A DNA stretch of 33,137 nucleotides from Syntrophomonas sp. UBA4911 (GTDB lineage Bacteria; Bacillota; Syntrophomonadia; Syntrophomonadales; Syntrophomonadaceae): positions 28,495 through 61,631 of the forward strand of contig DHCD01000109.1 of the NCBI GenBank assembly GCA_002398105.1. The letters are read 5' to 3'. Of this stretch, positions 1-8,095 are shown piece after piece. The stretch's first letter is position 1. Every line of letters starts with the position of its first letter. A program made the position numbers and the translations under genes. The notes under the pieces are model-generated. The model did not search any database and was not told the origin of the DNA. It worked only from the letters and a program-made list of their open reading frames with translations.

Positions 1-1
1 G

Positions 2-52
2 TCAGCTGTTTTAGAGGCAATGAGCAGGTATAATCAGGGACGAACAAGGTAA
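2..52 (+). CDS. C-terminal tail of a gene truncated by the window edge (uncertain)
   Basis: An open frame enters from the left edge and ends at the TAA at 50-52. It gives only about 16 residues, ending in NQGRTR. The other two plus frames stop at 12-14 and 31-33, so this is the longest frame, but it is too short to identify. It could equally be non-coding. Confidence 0.25.
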   Translation, partial: SAVLEAMSRYNQGRTR

Positions 53-89
53 TATTACCATAGTGAACTTAAGGCAGGATGAATAGCTA

Positions 90-118
90 TTGATTATATT
101 ATAATTTGCTGCTATTAT
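90..118 (+). promoter_or_regulatory. candidate promoter of the selenoprotein gene
   Basis: TTGATT (90-95) and TATTAT (113-118) are separated by 17 bases, a plausible sigma-A arrangement 56 bases before the start codon. A second possible -10 box, TATAAT, lies at 100-105. A 7-bp hairpin (TTGCTGC 106-112 with GCAGCAA 127-133) overlaps the -10 and could affect initiation. This is pattern matching only. Confidence 0.3.
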
Positions 119-173
119 CCTACTATGCAGCAATGCTGACATGGGGTATACGTATATAAGGAGGATTCAAAAA

Positions 174-518
174 ATGGCAAATGACGCCCAGGTTCTGGTG
201 GAAATTTTACAGGGCACGCATACTCCCACCGGTGGTGGTTGAAGCGGATGTGCTTCGGCGGCTAGTTGTGGATCAACTACAAATTATGCGGACCTGACTG
301 GAAAGCTGGCAGATGAGCTCAAGGCTGATTATGGAGATAAAATTGCGGTAAAATATATTGATATTGATGAGACCGGGCTAAAAGACTATCCTATTGTAAA
401 CCAGGTTTTACAGATGGGCTATCCTTATCCCATTACCCTCATCAACGGAGAACCTAAGTTTGCCGGGGGAATTATGACTCCTGAAATCAAGACGGCTATT
501 GACGAACTTCTGAAATAG
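174..518 (+). CDS. thioredoxin-like selenoprotein, Sec at TGA codon 23
   Basis: The ATG at 174 follows AAGGAGG (158-164) at 9-base spacing. The frame meets TGA at 240-242 and continues open to TAG at 516-518, giving 114 residues if TGA is read as selenocysteine. The TGA falls in GGG-U-S-G-C, so Sec23 and Cys26 form a UxxC redox pair; Cys32 is a possible third thiol. The rest reads as a small thioredoxin fold: a beta strand (VKYIDID, residues 59-65), a helix, then GYPYPITLINGEPKFAGG (82-99), with a proline before a strand and a glycine turn as in thioredoxin- and YuzD-like proteins. Stopping at TGA would leave 22 residues, and no good start with a ribosome site follows it. A SECIS-like hairpin lies at 263-279. 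The likely role is thiol-disulfide or peroxide redox chemistry; the substrate is unknown. Sec-insertion genes are not in the window. The alternative is a pseudogene with a nonsense mutation. Confidence 0.85.
263..279 (+). promoter_or_regulatory. bacterial SECIS-like hairpin for Sec insertion
   Basis: TAGTTG (263-268) pairs perfectly with CAACTA (274-279) around the five-base loop TGGAT. The loop begins 27 bases after the last base of the TGA, and G is its second base. Both agree with the general bacterial SECIS pattern of a short stem, a G among the first loop bases, and a loop roughly 16-37 bases after UGA. The hairpin lies inside the coding frame, as expected for bacterial SECIS elements read by SelB. 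Recognition is inferred, since SECIS primary sequence is poorly conserved. Confidence 0.7.
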
Positions 519-537
519 GGAAGTTTAAATAAAGTAG

Positions 538-570
538 AAGAGAGGAGGGCTCAGGCTCTTCTCTTTCTAT
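538..570 (+). terminator. intrinsic terminator after the selenoprotein gene
   Basis: AGAGAGGAG (539-547) pairs with CTCTTCTCT (556-564), with one G-T pair and an eight-base loop, followed by a pyrimidine-rich TTCTAT. It starts 20 bases after the stop codon and separates the selenoprotein gene from miaB, so the gene is probably monocistronic or last in its unit. Confidence 0.65.
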
Positions 571-587
571 ATTTATAGGGGAACAGG

Positions 588-593
588 TATAAT
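588..593 (+). promoter_or_regulatory. candidate -10 box of the miaB unit
   Basis: TATAAT lies 26 bases before the miaB start and just after the upstream terminator. No convincing -35 box sits 16-18 bases upstream (TTTCTA region), so this rests on the -10 match and position only. Confidence 0.35.
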
Positions 594-619
594 ATATTTA
601 CACCAAGGGAGGCGGAGCG

Positions 620-1975
620 ATGCCGGCAGACAATGACGGCAGACAATATTTTATCATCACCTATGGCTGTCAAATGAATGTCCGGGACTCGGAAATAATC
701 GCCGGTTTACTTGAGGGTATGGATTTTACGGCGGCTCAGTCATTGGATGATGCTGCTATAATAGTATTCAACACCTGCAGTGTACGCCACTCAGCCGAGA
801 ACAAGGTTTACGGCAAACTGGGCGAAGTATTGGCTCTAAAGCGGAAGCGGCCGGAAACCCTGATCGCTTTCGGAGGCTGTATGGCCCAGCTGCCGGAAGT
901 GCGGCAGAAGCTTAAAAAATCCGGAGTGGACGTGGTTTTCGGAACCCATAATATACATGAGCTGCCTTATCTGCTGGAACAGACCCGGAAAGGGGAAAAG
1001 GAAATTTTTCGGGTCTGGGAGCAGGAAGGAGTGGTGGTGGAGCCTCTTCCCTCCCAGCGTCACTCCGGCTTAAGTGCCTTTGTCAATATTATGTATGGCT
1101 GCAATAATTTCTGCACTTACTGCATAGTTCCTTATACCCGGGGGCGGGAACGAAGCCGGAGGCCGGAGGATATCATAGAGGAAATTAAGGAAATAGCCGA
1201 CCAGGGCTATCGGGAAGTAACCCTGCTGGGGCAGAATGTTAACTCCTATGGAAAAGGTCTGGAAAAAGAGATTGACTTTGCCGATCTGCTGGAAATGACT
1301 GCAGCTGTGGCTGGTATTGAGCGTATACGGTTCACCACTTCCCACCCCAAGGATATGTCAGACAAGCTTATTGACAGTATAGCAGGCATAGCCAAAGTAT
1401 GTGAGCATGTGCATGTGCCGCTGCAGGCTGGCAGCAATGATGTCTTGCGGCGTATGAACCGGCGCTACACCAGAGAGCATTATCTGGAACTGGCTGCCAA
1501 AATCCGCCGGCGTATACCCGGGGTGGCAATAACCAGCGATCTGATCGTGGGATTTCCCGGTGAAAGAGAGCAGGATTTTCAGGATACTCTGGATATGGTG
1601 GAAAAAGTGCGTTTTGACGCGGCCTTCACTTTTATGTACTCGGTGCGCAGCGGGACCCGGGCAGCCAGCCTGCCGGACCAGGTGAGCCCGGAGATAAAGA
1701 GGGAGCGGCTGCAGCGTTTGAATGAAGTCCAGTATCAAATCGCCCGGGAGATAAACCAGTCTATGGAAGGAACGGTCAAAGAGGTGCTGGTGGAGGGGCC
1801 GAGCAAAACTAATCCGGATAAACTGACTTCCCGCACCAGGAGTAATCATATCGTGATATTTTCTGGCCCAAAAGACTTAATCGGACAGTTAATAAATGTT
1901 AGAATAACAGAAGCAAAAACTTTTTCTTTATTTGGGGAAATGGTTAAAAAAAAAGGCAGGGGGATATTAATTTGA
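620..1975 (+). CDS. miaB: MiaB, tRNA-i6A37 methylthiotransferase
   Basis: This radical-SAM enzyme adds the 2-methylthio group to isopentenyl-A37 of tRNAs reading UNN codons; MiaA, encoded at 10773, makes its substrate. At 451 residues it has the normal family length. The N-terminal UPF0004 domain carries three auxiliary-cluster cysteines: Cys17 (YGCQMN), Cys53 (FNTCSVR) and Cys87 (GGCMAQ). The radical-SAM motif is Cys161-x3-Cys165-x2-Cys168 (YGCNNFCTYC), followed by the typical PYTRGRERSR. The last 65 or so residues fit a TRAM RNA-binding domain. The ATG at 620 is chosen because AAGGGAGG (605-612) precedes it at 7 bases. Its stop overlaps the next start by four bases (TTGA), so the two genes are probably translationally coupled. 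Confidence 0.97.
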   Translation: MPADNDGRQYFIITYGCQMNVRDSEIIAGLLEGMDFTAAQSLDDAAIIVFNTCSVRHSAENKVYGKLGEVLALKRKRPETLIAFGGCMAQLPEVRQKLKKSGVDVVFGTHNIHELPYLLEQTRKGEKEIFRVWEQEGVVVEPLPSQRHSGLSAFVNIMYGCNNFCTYCIVPYTRGRERSRRPEDIIEEIKEIADQGYREVTLLGQNVNSYGKGLEKEIDFADLLEMTAAVAGIERIRFTTSHPKDMSDKLIDSIAGIAKVCEHVHVPLQAGSNDVLRRMNRRYTREHYLELAAKIRRRIPGVAITSDLIVGFPGEREQDFQDTLDMVEKVRFDAAFTFMYSVRSGTRAASLPDQVSPEIKRERLQRLNEVQYQIAREINQSMEGTVKEVLVEGPSKTNPDKLTSRTRSNHIVIFSGPKDLIGQLINVRITEAKTFSLFGEMVKKKGRGILI

Positions 1976-2352
1976 ATAGTGAAGAAATCATTAAAATTGC
2001 CTTTGAGTTAGGGAATGCCATCGCTCAATCCGCAGAGATGATTAATCTGAAGAATCAACAGACGGGATTGATGGGTAAAAAGGAAGCCTATGAGCTTATC
2101 ATGCGCTATCAGGAGGCCAAGACTCAGGTAGATCATAAAATGATGGATGGTATCATTGTAACCCCGCAGGAAGAAAACCACCTGGATATAATGGAACAAC
2201 AGATAAGCAGCCATCCCGACATCCAAAACCTGCTGGCGGCCCAGGAGCAACTGGAGAAATTGATGCAAGCCGTATACTTTACCATGAACCAGGCCATAAG
2301 CGGCGATTGTTCATCCGGCTGTGATTCCTGCGGAGGAAATTGCCAGATGTAA
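1972..2352 (+). CDS. YlbF/YmcA family protein with C-terminal Cys motif
   Basis: A 126-residue, mostly helical protein of the YlbF/YmcA (RicF/RicA) family. In Bacillus these proteins form a complex with YaaT that promotes RNase Y-dependent mRNA maturation and affects sporulation and competence, and the complex carries Fe-S clusters. Consistent with this, the C-terminus reads CSSGCDSCGGNC, a four-cysteine cluster ending two residues before the stop. The start is TTG at 1972, overlapping the miaB stop, with a GGGGG-containing ribosome site just upstream. I cannot tell whether it is the YlbF or the YmcA orthologue. The miaB-YlbF-mutS order resembles the ymcB-ymcA-mutS order of Bacillus, which favours the YmcA side. 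Confidence 0.85.
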   Translation: MNSEEIIKIAFELGNAIAQSAEMINLKNQQTGLMGKKEAYELIMRYQEAKTQVDHKMMDGIIVTPQEENHLDIMEQQISSHPDIQNLLAAQEQLEKLMQAVYFTMNQAISGDCSSGCDSCGGNCQM

Positions 2353-2378
2353 ACGGAACGGTAAAAATATATGTGCTT

Positions 2379-2411
2379 AGAAAGGCTTGGCAACGACAAG
2401 TCTTTCTTTTT
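2379..2411 (+). terminator. intrinsic terminator between the YlbF-family gene and mutS
   Basis: An 11-bp stem (2379-2389 with 2397-2407, one G-T pair) with a seven-base loop is followed directly by a T run (2408-2411). It ends about 40 bases before mutS, so it may end the miaB unit or attenuate read-through into mutS. Confidence 0.75.
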
Positions 2412-2451
2412 AGCCGGGTGCATTTGCTAAGAGTAGGGGGTAGTTACAGCC

Positions 2452-5013
2452 TTGTCTCAATATACGCCTATGATGCAACAATATCTTGATATTAAGCAGC
2501 AGCACCAGGATGCTATTCTTTTCTTTCGTCTGGGTGACTTCTATGAAATGTTTTTTCAGGATGCCGAGCTGGCCTCCCGGGAGCTGGATATTGTATTGAC
2601 CGCTCGCGATGGCGGCAATGAAAAAGTACCGATGTGCGGGATACCTTATCATGCGGTGAATAATTATCTCTCCCGTCTGATCAACCGGGGCTACAAAGTA
2701 GCGATCTGTGAGCAGATGGAAGACCCGCGGGATGCCAAAGGAATTGTGCAAAGGGAAGTTATTCGCATAGTAACCCCGGGTACGGTTATAGAAGATACCA
2801 TGCTGGAAGAAAATAAAAATAATTATCTGGTGGCTATTGTAGAAGAGAGAGAACTGACCGGATTCGCCTATATCGACATCTCCACCGGAGAATTCAAAGT
2901 CTGTGAGCTCAGTCAGCCGGGGGTTGCCAACCGTTTGGAAAATGAACTGCAGCGTCTGGCTCCGGCCGAGTGTTTATTGGCTGAGTATGACAGCTTTACC
3001 CGGGAGTATCTGGATAACCCCAACGGAAGCAATATGGCGATAAGTTCTATCAATGAAAAGGCTCTGCGCCTGGACAGTGCCCTGGAAATACTCCAAGAGC
3101 ATTTCCAGGTGAGCTCACTGCAGGGGTTTGGCTTAACCGGCTATTCCGCCGGCATCAAAGCGGCCGCTGCCATAATAGCTTTTCTCCAGGATACCCAAAA
3201 AGGGGTCCTTAAACATCTGCGCACCCTGGGGGTGTACAGCAATGATAATTATTTGGAAATGGATCATACCACCCGGCGCAATCTGGAACTGAGCGCCACT
3301 ATGCGGGAAGGACGCCGTGAAGGGTCGCTGCTGGGGGTATTGGATCAATGCCGTACCGCTATGGGGAAAAGGAATTTGAAAAAATGGCTGGAACAGCCTT
3401 TAAAGAACATAGAAGAAATTAATGCCCGGCTGGATGCAGTACAGGAGCTTAAGGATAATTTACCTTTAAGGGGTGAATTAAGGGAGATATTGGCGGGAAT
3501 ATACGATATGGAAAGGCTGGCCGCCAGAATCGGGGGTGGGATTGCCAATCCCCGTGATTTGCTGGCCCTGAAATATTCCATCAAATCACTTGATCAGATC
3601 AAGGACCTGGATTTATCCGGGTCAGCTCTGTTGGCCGCAATCGCCGCCCTGGACGATCTCAGTGATATTTACACCATTATTGAGCAGTCTATTGACGAAG
3701 AAGCACCAGTGGCGATACGGGAAGGCAACATAATTAAAAACGGTTTCAGCCAGGAAATAGATGAATTGAAGCAATTATCCCGGGACGGTTCCCAATGGTT
3801 AATAGACTTTGAAAGCAGGGAAAAGAAGCGGACGGGAATAAAATATTTGAAGGTGGGCTATAACAAAGTTTTCGGATATTACATAGAAGTAACCCGGCCT
3901 AACCTGCATCTGGTTCCGCCCGAGTATGTGCGCAAGCAGACCCTGGTCAATACCGAAAGGTTTATCAGCGACGATTTAAAACAATACGAGGAAAAGATAC
4001 TGGGAGCCCGGGAGAGACTATTCGCTCTGGAACAGCAGGTTTTTATTGAGGTGCGGGACAGGCTCAGTCAGCACCTGGAGAGAATCCAGCAAAGCGCCGC
4101 AGATATTGCCAGGCTTGATGTGCTGGTATCTTTGGCCGAAGTGGCTTATCTCAATAATTATCAGCGCCCTTTGGTGGACGACAGCAAGCTGATTGAAATC
4201 AAAGCGGGCCGGCATCCGGTGGTGGAAAAAAGCCTTAAAGATGCCCGTTTTATACCTAACGACCTTAAATTGAACGGCAGTGATAAACGTTTTGCTATTA
4301 TTACCGGACCCAACATGGGGGGCAAAAGCACCTATATGCGGCAGGCGGCCCTGTTGGTTATCATGGCCCAGATGGGTTCCTTCGTACCGGCCGACTATGC
4401 CCATATCGGTATAGCGGATAAAGTTTTTACCCGGGTAGGGGCTTCTGATGACCTGGCGGCAGGGCACAGCACCTTTATGGTGGAAATGGTGGAAGTGGCT
4501 AATATTTTAAACAATGCCAGCGCCCACAGTCTCATTATCTTGGATGAGATTGGCCGTGGCACCAGTACTTATGACGGGCTCAGCATTGCCCGGGCAGTAA
4601 GTGAGTTTATCCATGAGAAAATCGGGGCCCGAACCCTTTTTGCCACTCATTATCATGAGTTGACCACATTAAGCGAGGAATTCGAAGGTATTTTTAATCT
4701 TTCCGTTTCCGTTATGGAAAGTGGCGAAAGGGTGGTATTCTTAAAAAAGGTGCTTCCCGGCAAGGCCGATCGCAGTTACGGGGTACATGTGGCAGGATTG
4801 GCCGGAGTTCCCGAAGCGGTCATAAAAAGGGCCCAGGCAATTTTAACCGGCCTGGAAAGCACCCCGGGAGAGAAACAGGAATCCATGGTGCAACTGCAGC
4901 TGTTCGAGGAGGAAAACCCCTTGCAGGCGGAATTGCAGCAACTGGACCTGGACAGCTTAAGTCCGCGGGAAGCCCTGGAGCTGCTATATCGCTGGAAAGC
5001 CCAGGTAGTTTAA
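2452..5013 (+). CDS. mutS: MutS, DNA mismatch recognition ATPase
   Basis: MutS binds base-base mismatches and small loops and recruits MutL, encoded at 8096. At 853 residues it is a full-length MutS1. The mismatch-contacting motif is Phe30-Tyr31-Glu32 in GDFYEMF. Walker A is GPNMGGKST (residues 619-627) and Walker B is ILDEIGRGTSTYDG, with Asp698-Glu699. The C-terminal region matches the HTH and clamp-interaction tail (QLQLFEE near residue 820 resembles a beta-clamp binding peptide). The start is TTG at 2452 behind AGGGGG, since the family signature (TPMMQQYLDIK) begins at once. It is followed after 56 bases by the hydantoinase-family gene rather than directly by mutL. Confidence 0.97.
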   Translation: MSQYTPMMQQYLDIKQQHQDAILFFRLGDFYEMFFQDAELASRELDIVLTARDGGNEKVPMCGIPYHAVNNYLSRLINRGYKVAICEQMEDPRDAKGIVQREVIRIVTPGTVIEDTMLEENKNNYLVAIVEERELTGFAYIDISTGEFKVCELSQPGVANRLENELQRLAPAECLLAEYDSFTREYLDNPNGSNMAISSINEKALRLDSALEILQEHFQVSSLQGFGLTGYSAGIKAAAAIIAFLQDTQKGVLKHLRTLGVYSNDNYLEMDHTTRRNLELSATMREGRREGSLLGVLDQCRTAMGKRNLKKWLEQPLKNIEEINARLDAVQELKDNLPLRGELREILAGIYDMERLAARIGGGIANPRDLLALKYSIKSLDQIKDLDLSGSALLAAIAALDDLSDIYTIIEQSIDEEAPVAIREGNIIKNGFSQEIDELKQLSRDGSQWLIDFESREKKRTGIKYLKVGYNKVFGYYIEVTRPNLHLVPPEYVRKQTLVNTERFISDDLKQYEEKILGARERLFALEQQVFIEVRDRLSQHLERIQQSAADIARLDVLVSLAEVAYLNNYQRPLVDDSKLIEIKAGRHPVVEKSLKDARFIPNDLKLNGSDKRFAIITGPNMGGKSTYMRQAALLVIMAQMGSFVPADYAHIGIADKVFTRVGASDDLAAGHSTFMVEMVEVANILNNASAHSLIILDEIGRGTSTYDGLSIARAVSEFIHEKIGARTLFATHYHELTTLSEEFEGIFNLSVSVMESGERVVFLKKVLPGKADRSYGVHVAGLAGVPEAVIKRAQAILTGLESTPGEKQESMVQLQLFEEENPLQAELQQLDLDSLSPREALELLYRWKAQVV

Positions 5014-5069
5014 CGGGCCCGGGATACGTTTCTGGTTAACTTTGACTCATACTTTGGAGGTGAGGAAGC

Positions 5070-6752
5070 TTGTTGATTGGAATTGATGTAGGCGGTACCT
5101 ATACCGACGGAGTGGTATTTGACCGGGGGGAGGTTATTGCCACTACCAAAGTTCCCACCGATGACAAGGACATCAAAGCCAGTGTCCTGCAAGTGCTGGA
5201 CCGGCTTTTGGAACAACACCCGGCAGATGACATTTCCCGCATAGTGCTGAGCACAACCGTAGTAACCAATTTATTGGCCACCGGAAGCTGGGAAAGAACG
5301 GCCGTAGTGCTTATTCCCGGCTATGGACTTCCGGCTGATGCCTATGGTATCAGTGAGGATACCTTTTTCCTCAAAGGCGGTATTGATTTCCGGGGGCGGG
5401 AGCTGGAACCGCTGGATCAAGCGGAACTGGAACAGACGGGCCGGCAGATAAGATCAGCCGGGATAAAACGGGTGGCCGTGGCCGCTAAATTCAGCAACCG
5501 CAATGACAGCCTGGAGACAAAAGCCGCAGCCTATATAAAGGATAATTTCCCGGAGATGGAAGTCTTTTTGGGCTCTAAAATATCAGGTAAACTTAACTTC
5601 CCCCGGCGGGCGGTTACTACCTATTACACCGCTTTAACCAGCCGGGAATGGAATAGCTTTGTAGATGCGATTGAGGAAGCTCTGGCAGAAAGAGGCCTGC
5701 AGGGTGAGGTCCATATCCTCAAAGCGGATGGAGGAACCCTATTGCTGGATGCGTCCCGCAGCCTTCCCTGTGAAACCGTTTTTTCCGGGCCGGCCGCCAG
5801 CACTATGGGAGCGCTGGCAATCAGCAGCGACAAATCAAATGCCGTAGTGCTGGATATCGGCGGTACGACTACCGATATTGCCCTTATAATAGACGGATCA
5901 CCTCTCTACGCTTCCAAGGGCGCCAGCATCAATCACCGCTATACCCATATCAATGCTTTTGCCGTTCGCTCTATCGCTTTGGGCGGTGACAGCAGCCTCA
6001 CGGCAAGTCCGGGCCGGGTGGAGGTGGAATCCTTCCGCCGGGGCGTGGCGGCCTGTTTTGGCGGCGGCGCCGCCACCGTTACCGATGCCTTCAACTGTAA
6101 ATTTAATCTTAATATAGGCGATCCCCGCCTATCGGCAGGTGCCCTCCGGGAGCTGGCCGGCCAGGCCGGGATGGAGCCGGAAGAGCTGGAGGCGGCGGTA
6201 GTAGACACCGTGATCGGGCGTTTGCGCGATTCTATTCAGAATATGTTTAAGGAATGGGAGAACGAACCGGCTTATAAAGTCTGGGAGGTAATCCATAAAC
6301 GTAAATTCACTCTGGACAAAATTATCGGCATCGGGGCGGCATCACGGGCTATCGTACCCGAACTGGCTCGGGTTATGAAGATAGAGCCCTATATCCACCG
6401 TTATGCCGATGTTGCCAATGCTCTGGGGGCGGCAGTGGCCCGGCCCACCTTGAGTGTGAGTCTGCATGTCGATACCCAGACCCGGCAGTATAACCTGGAT
6501 CCCGGCGGGGTGAAAGGCAGCCTGGATAATGCTGGAAAGTTTCAAATGGAAGATGCCCGGCAAATGGCCCGCCGTTACCTGGAAAAAATCGGGGCGGAGC
6601 GCGGTATGAAAAGTTATGTTGAAGAGTCAGGCTTTTTCATGGAAGAACAATTCAACATGATCAGGGGCTGGGATAGTTCCGGCAAATTGTTTGATGTGGG
6701 AATACAGGTCGCCCCTGGCTTTATTGAGGAATTCAAGGGGGTGAAAGCATGA
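5070..6752 (+). CDS. hydantoinase/oxoprolinase family (HyuA-like) ATPase-fold protein
   Basis: A 560-residue member of the family that includes HyuA, 5-oxoprolinase and acetone carboxylase beta subunits. Known members use ATP to open or activate cyclic amides or ketones. The N-terminal ASKHA-type nucleotide motif is IGIDVGGTYTDGVVFDRG (residues 3-20); the second phosphate motif is VVLDIGGTTTDIALI (about 260-275), preceded by SGPAASTMGA. It is shorter than the roughly 650-700 residue catalytic HyuA proteins, and no HyuB partner is adjacent, so the substrate is uncertain. The start TTG at 5070 follows GGAGGTGAGG. Its last four bases overlap the start of the deacetylase-like gene (ATGA), implying coupled translation. 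Being enclosed by mutS and mutL is unusual for its family. Confidence 0.85.
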   Translation: MLIGIDVGGTYTDGVVFDRGEVIATTKVPTDDKDIKASVLQVLDRLLEQHPADDISRIVLSTTVVTNLLATGSWERTAVVLIPGYGLPADAYGISEDTFFLKGGIDFRGRELEPLDQAELEQTGRQIRSAGIKRVAVAAKFSNRNDSLETKAAAYIKDNFPEMEVFLGSKISGKLNFPRRAVTTYYTALTSREWNSFVDAIEEALAERGLQGEVHILKADGGTLLLDASRSLPCETVFSGPAASTMGALAISSDKSNAVVLDIGGTTTDIALIIDGSPLYASKGASINHRYTHINAFAVRSIALGGDSSLTASPGRVEVESFRRGVAACFGGGAATVTDAFNCKFNLNIGDPRLSAGALRELAGQAGMEPEELEAAVVDTVIGRLRDSIQNMFKEWENEPAYKVWEVIHKRKFTLDKIIGIGAASRAIVPELARVMKIEPYIHRYADVANALGAAVARPTLSVSLHVDTQTRQYNLDPGGVKGSLDNAGKFQMEDARQMARRYLEKIGAERGMKSYVEESGFFMEEQFNMIRGWDSSGKLFDVGIQVAPGFIEEFKGVKA

Positions 6753-8095
6753 AACCCAGTGGTATTTTATTCTTTCCGGCTTTTGATTGGGCTATAACCC
6801 CAACCCATCCGGAAAGGGAGGAACGTCTGCTTTATACCCGGGATCAGATTTTCGAAGAGGGGATAATGGATTTGCCCCAGGTTAAGGAATACCAACCCGG
6901 ACTGGCTGCGCCTAAAGATATTGCCCGGGTGCATTTCTGCGTGCCTGACATACCGGCCCAGATCACCGAGGCCCATTTGGTCTCTGCCGGTTCCGCCCTG
7001 GTACTGGCCGACGCCTTTATGCAGGGTGAAATAAAGAATGGATTTGCCATTATCCGTCCCCCGGGACATCATTCCATGAGTGTAAGCCACGGCAACCGGG
7101 GATTCTGCAATATCAATAACGAAGCCATCATGATAGAATACCTGCGCCGGAAATACGGGGCCAGGAGGGTGGCTATCGTCGATACCGATGTCCATCATGG
7201 CGACGGGACCCAGGAAATCTATTACAATGACCCGGATGTCCTGTTTATATCCTTCCACCAGGATGGCCGCACCCTGTACCCGGGGTCCGGTTTTATGGAA
7301 GAGCTGGGGGGACCCCTGGCCCACGGCACTACCATAAACCTGCCTCTGGCGCCGCGTACCACCGACACCGGCATCCTGTATGCGCTGGATACTTTGATTA
7401 TGCCGCTGCTGGAAGAATTTAAGCCGGATTTAATAATCAATTCGGCCGGTCAGGACAATCACTACAGCGACCCGCTGGCCGACATGCGCTTCAGCGCCCA
7501 GGGCTATGCCCAATTGAATGCCCGCTTGTCTCCGGATATAGCTGTTCTGGAAGGGGGCTATTCCGTAGAAACGGCTTTGCCTTATGTTAATATGGCGCTG
7601 ATCATGGCTATGGCCGGAATAGATTTCAGCAATCTGCGCGAACCTGATTATGTCCCGGAAAGGATGAAGGAATCGGCTGGTAATCTGGAATACATTAAAA
7701 AGATGGTAAAACAGCAGCTGGCCGCTTTCCGCCAGCGGGAGGAAGTAATAGCCCGCAACCGTAAAACTGACCAGCATTTCCACAGCAGGCACAAGCAGAT
7801 TTTTTATGATACTGACTATATCCACGAGGAACAGAGTGTAAAGCTGCGTTTATGCCCTGATTGTGCAGGCTTCAGGTTAATTGAATCCACCGCCCAGCAT
7901 CGTAATGGGCAGTATTATCGGGTATACTGCATATCCATACCGATAAATGCCTGTCCTGCTTGCCAGGCCGAGGCCCGCTCCTATTATGGAGATTTGTCCG
8001 GCAATAGCCGCTATGATTTTATTTATTTACAGGATCGCATTGACGATGAGTATCGCAGCATTGATACCGGCAAGGACTTGGAGAAGGTATTATAA
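6749..8095 (+). CDS. histone deacetylase/AcuC family hydrolase with C-terminal Cys pairs
   Basis: A zinc-dependent deacetylase-fold protein of 448 residues. The family motifs are intact: PPGHHS (His107, His108), GFCNINN, DTDVHHGDGTQE (zinc ligands Asp147 and His149), a third Asp236 in SAGQDNH, and the catalytic-type Tyr271 in LEGGYS. Bacterial relatives deacetylate acetyl-lysine proteins (AcuC), acetylpolyamines or other small amides. Residues 300-448 go beyond the usual catalytic core and contain LCPDC and ACPAC, two CxxC pairs that could form a treble-clef or ribbon zinc site. The gene overlaps the hydantoinase-like gene by four bases and touches mutL with no gap. I infer amide hydrolase activity; whether the target is a protein or a metabolite is open. 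Confidence 0.88.
   Translation: MKPSGILFFPAFDWAITPTHPEREERLLYTRDQIFEEGIMDLPQVKEYQPGLAAPKDIARVHFCVPDIPAQITEAHLVSAGSALVLADAFMQGEIKNGFAIIRPPGHHSMSVSHGNRGFCNINNEAIMIEYLRRKYGARRVAIVDTDVHHGDGTQEIYYNDPDVLFISFHQDGRTLYPGSGFMEELGGPLAHGTTINLPLAPRTTDTGILYALDTLIMPLLEEFKPDLIINSAGQDNHYSDPLADMRFSAQGYAQLNARLSPDIAVLEGGYSVETALPYVNMALIMAMAGIDFSNLREPDYVPERMKESAGNLEYIKKMVKQQLAAFRQREEVIARNRKTDQHFHSRHKQIFYDTDYIHEEQSVKLRLCPDCAGFRLIESTAQHRNGQYYRVYCISIPINACPACQAEARSYYGDLSGNSRYDFIYLQDRIDDEYRSIDTGKDLEKVL

Noticed and set aside
174..242. Reading the first 22 codons as a complete short peptide or the locus as a pseudogene
   Set aside because: The frame stays open for 91 codons after the TGA with conserved-looking fold features, and a SECIS-like hairpin sits at the right distance. 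Selenocysteine explains more of the data.
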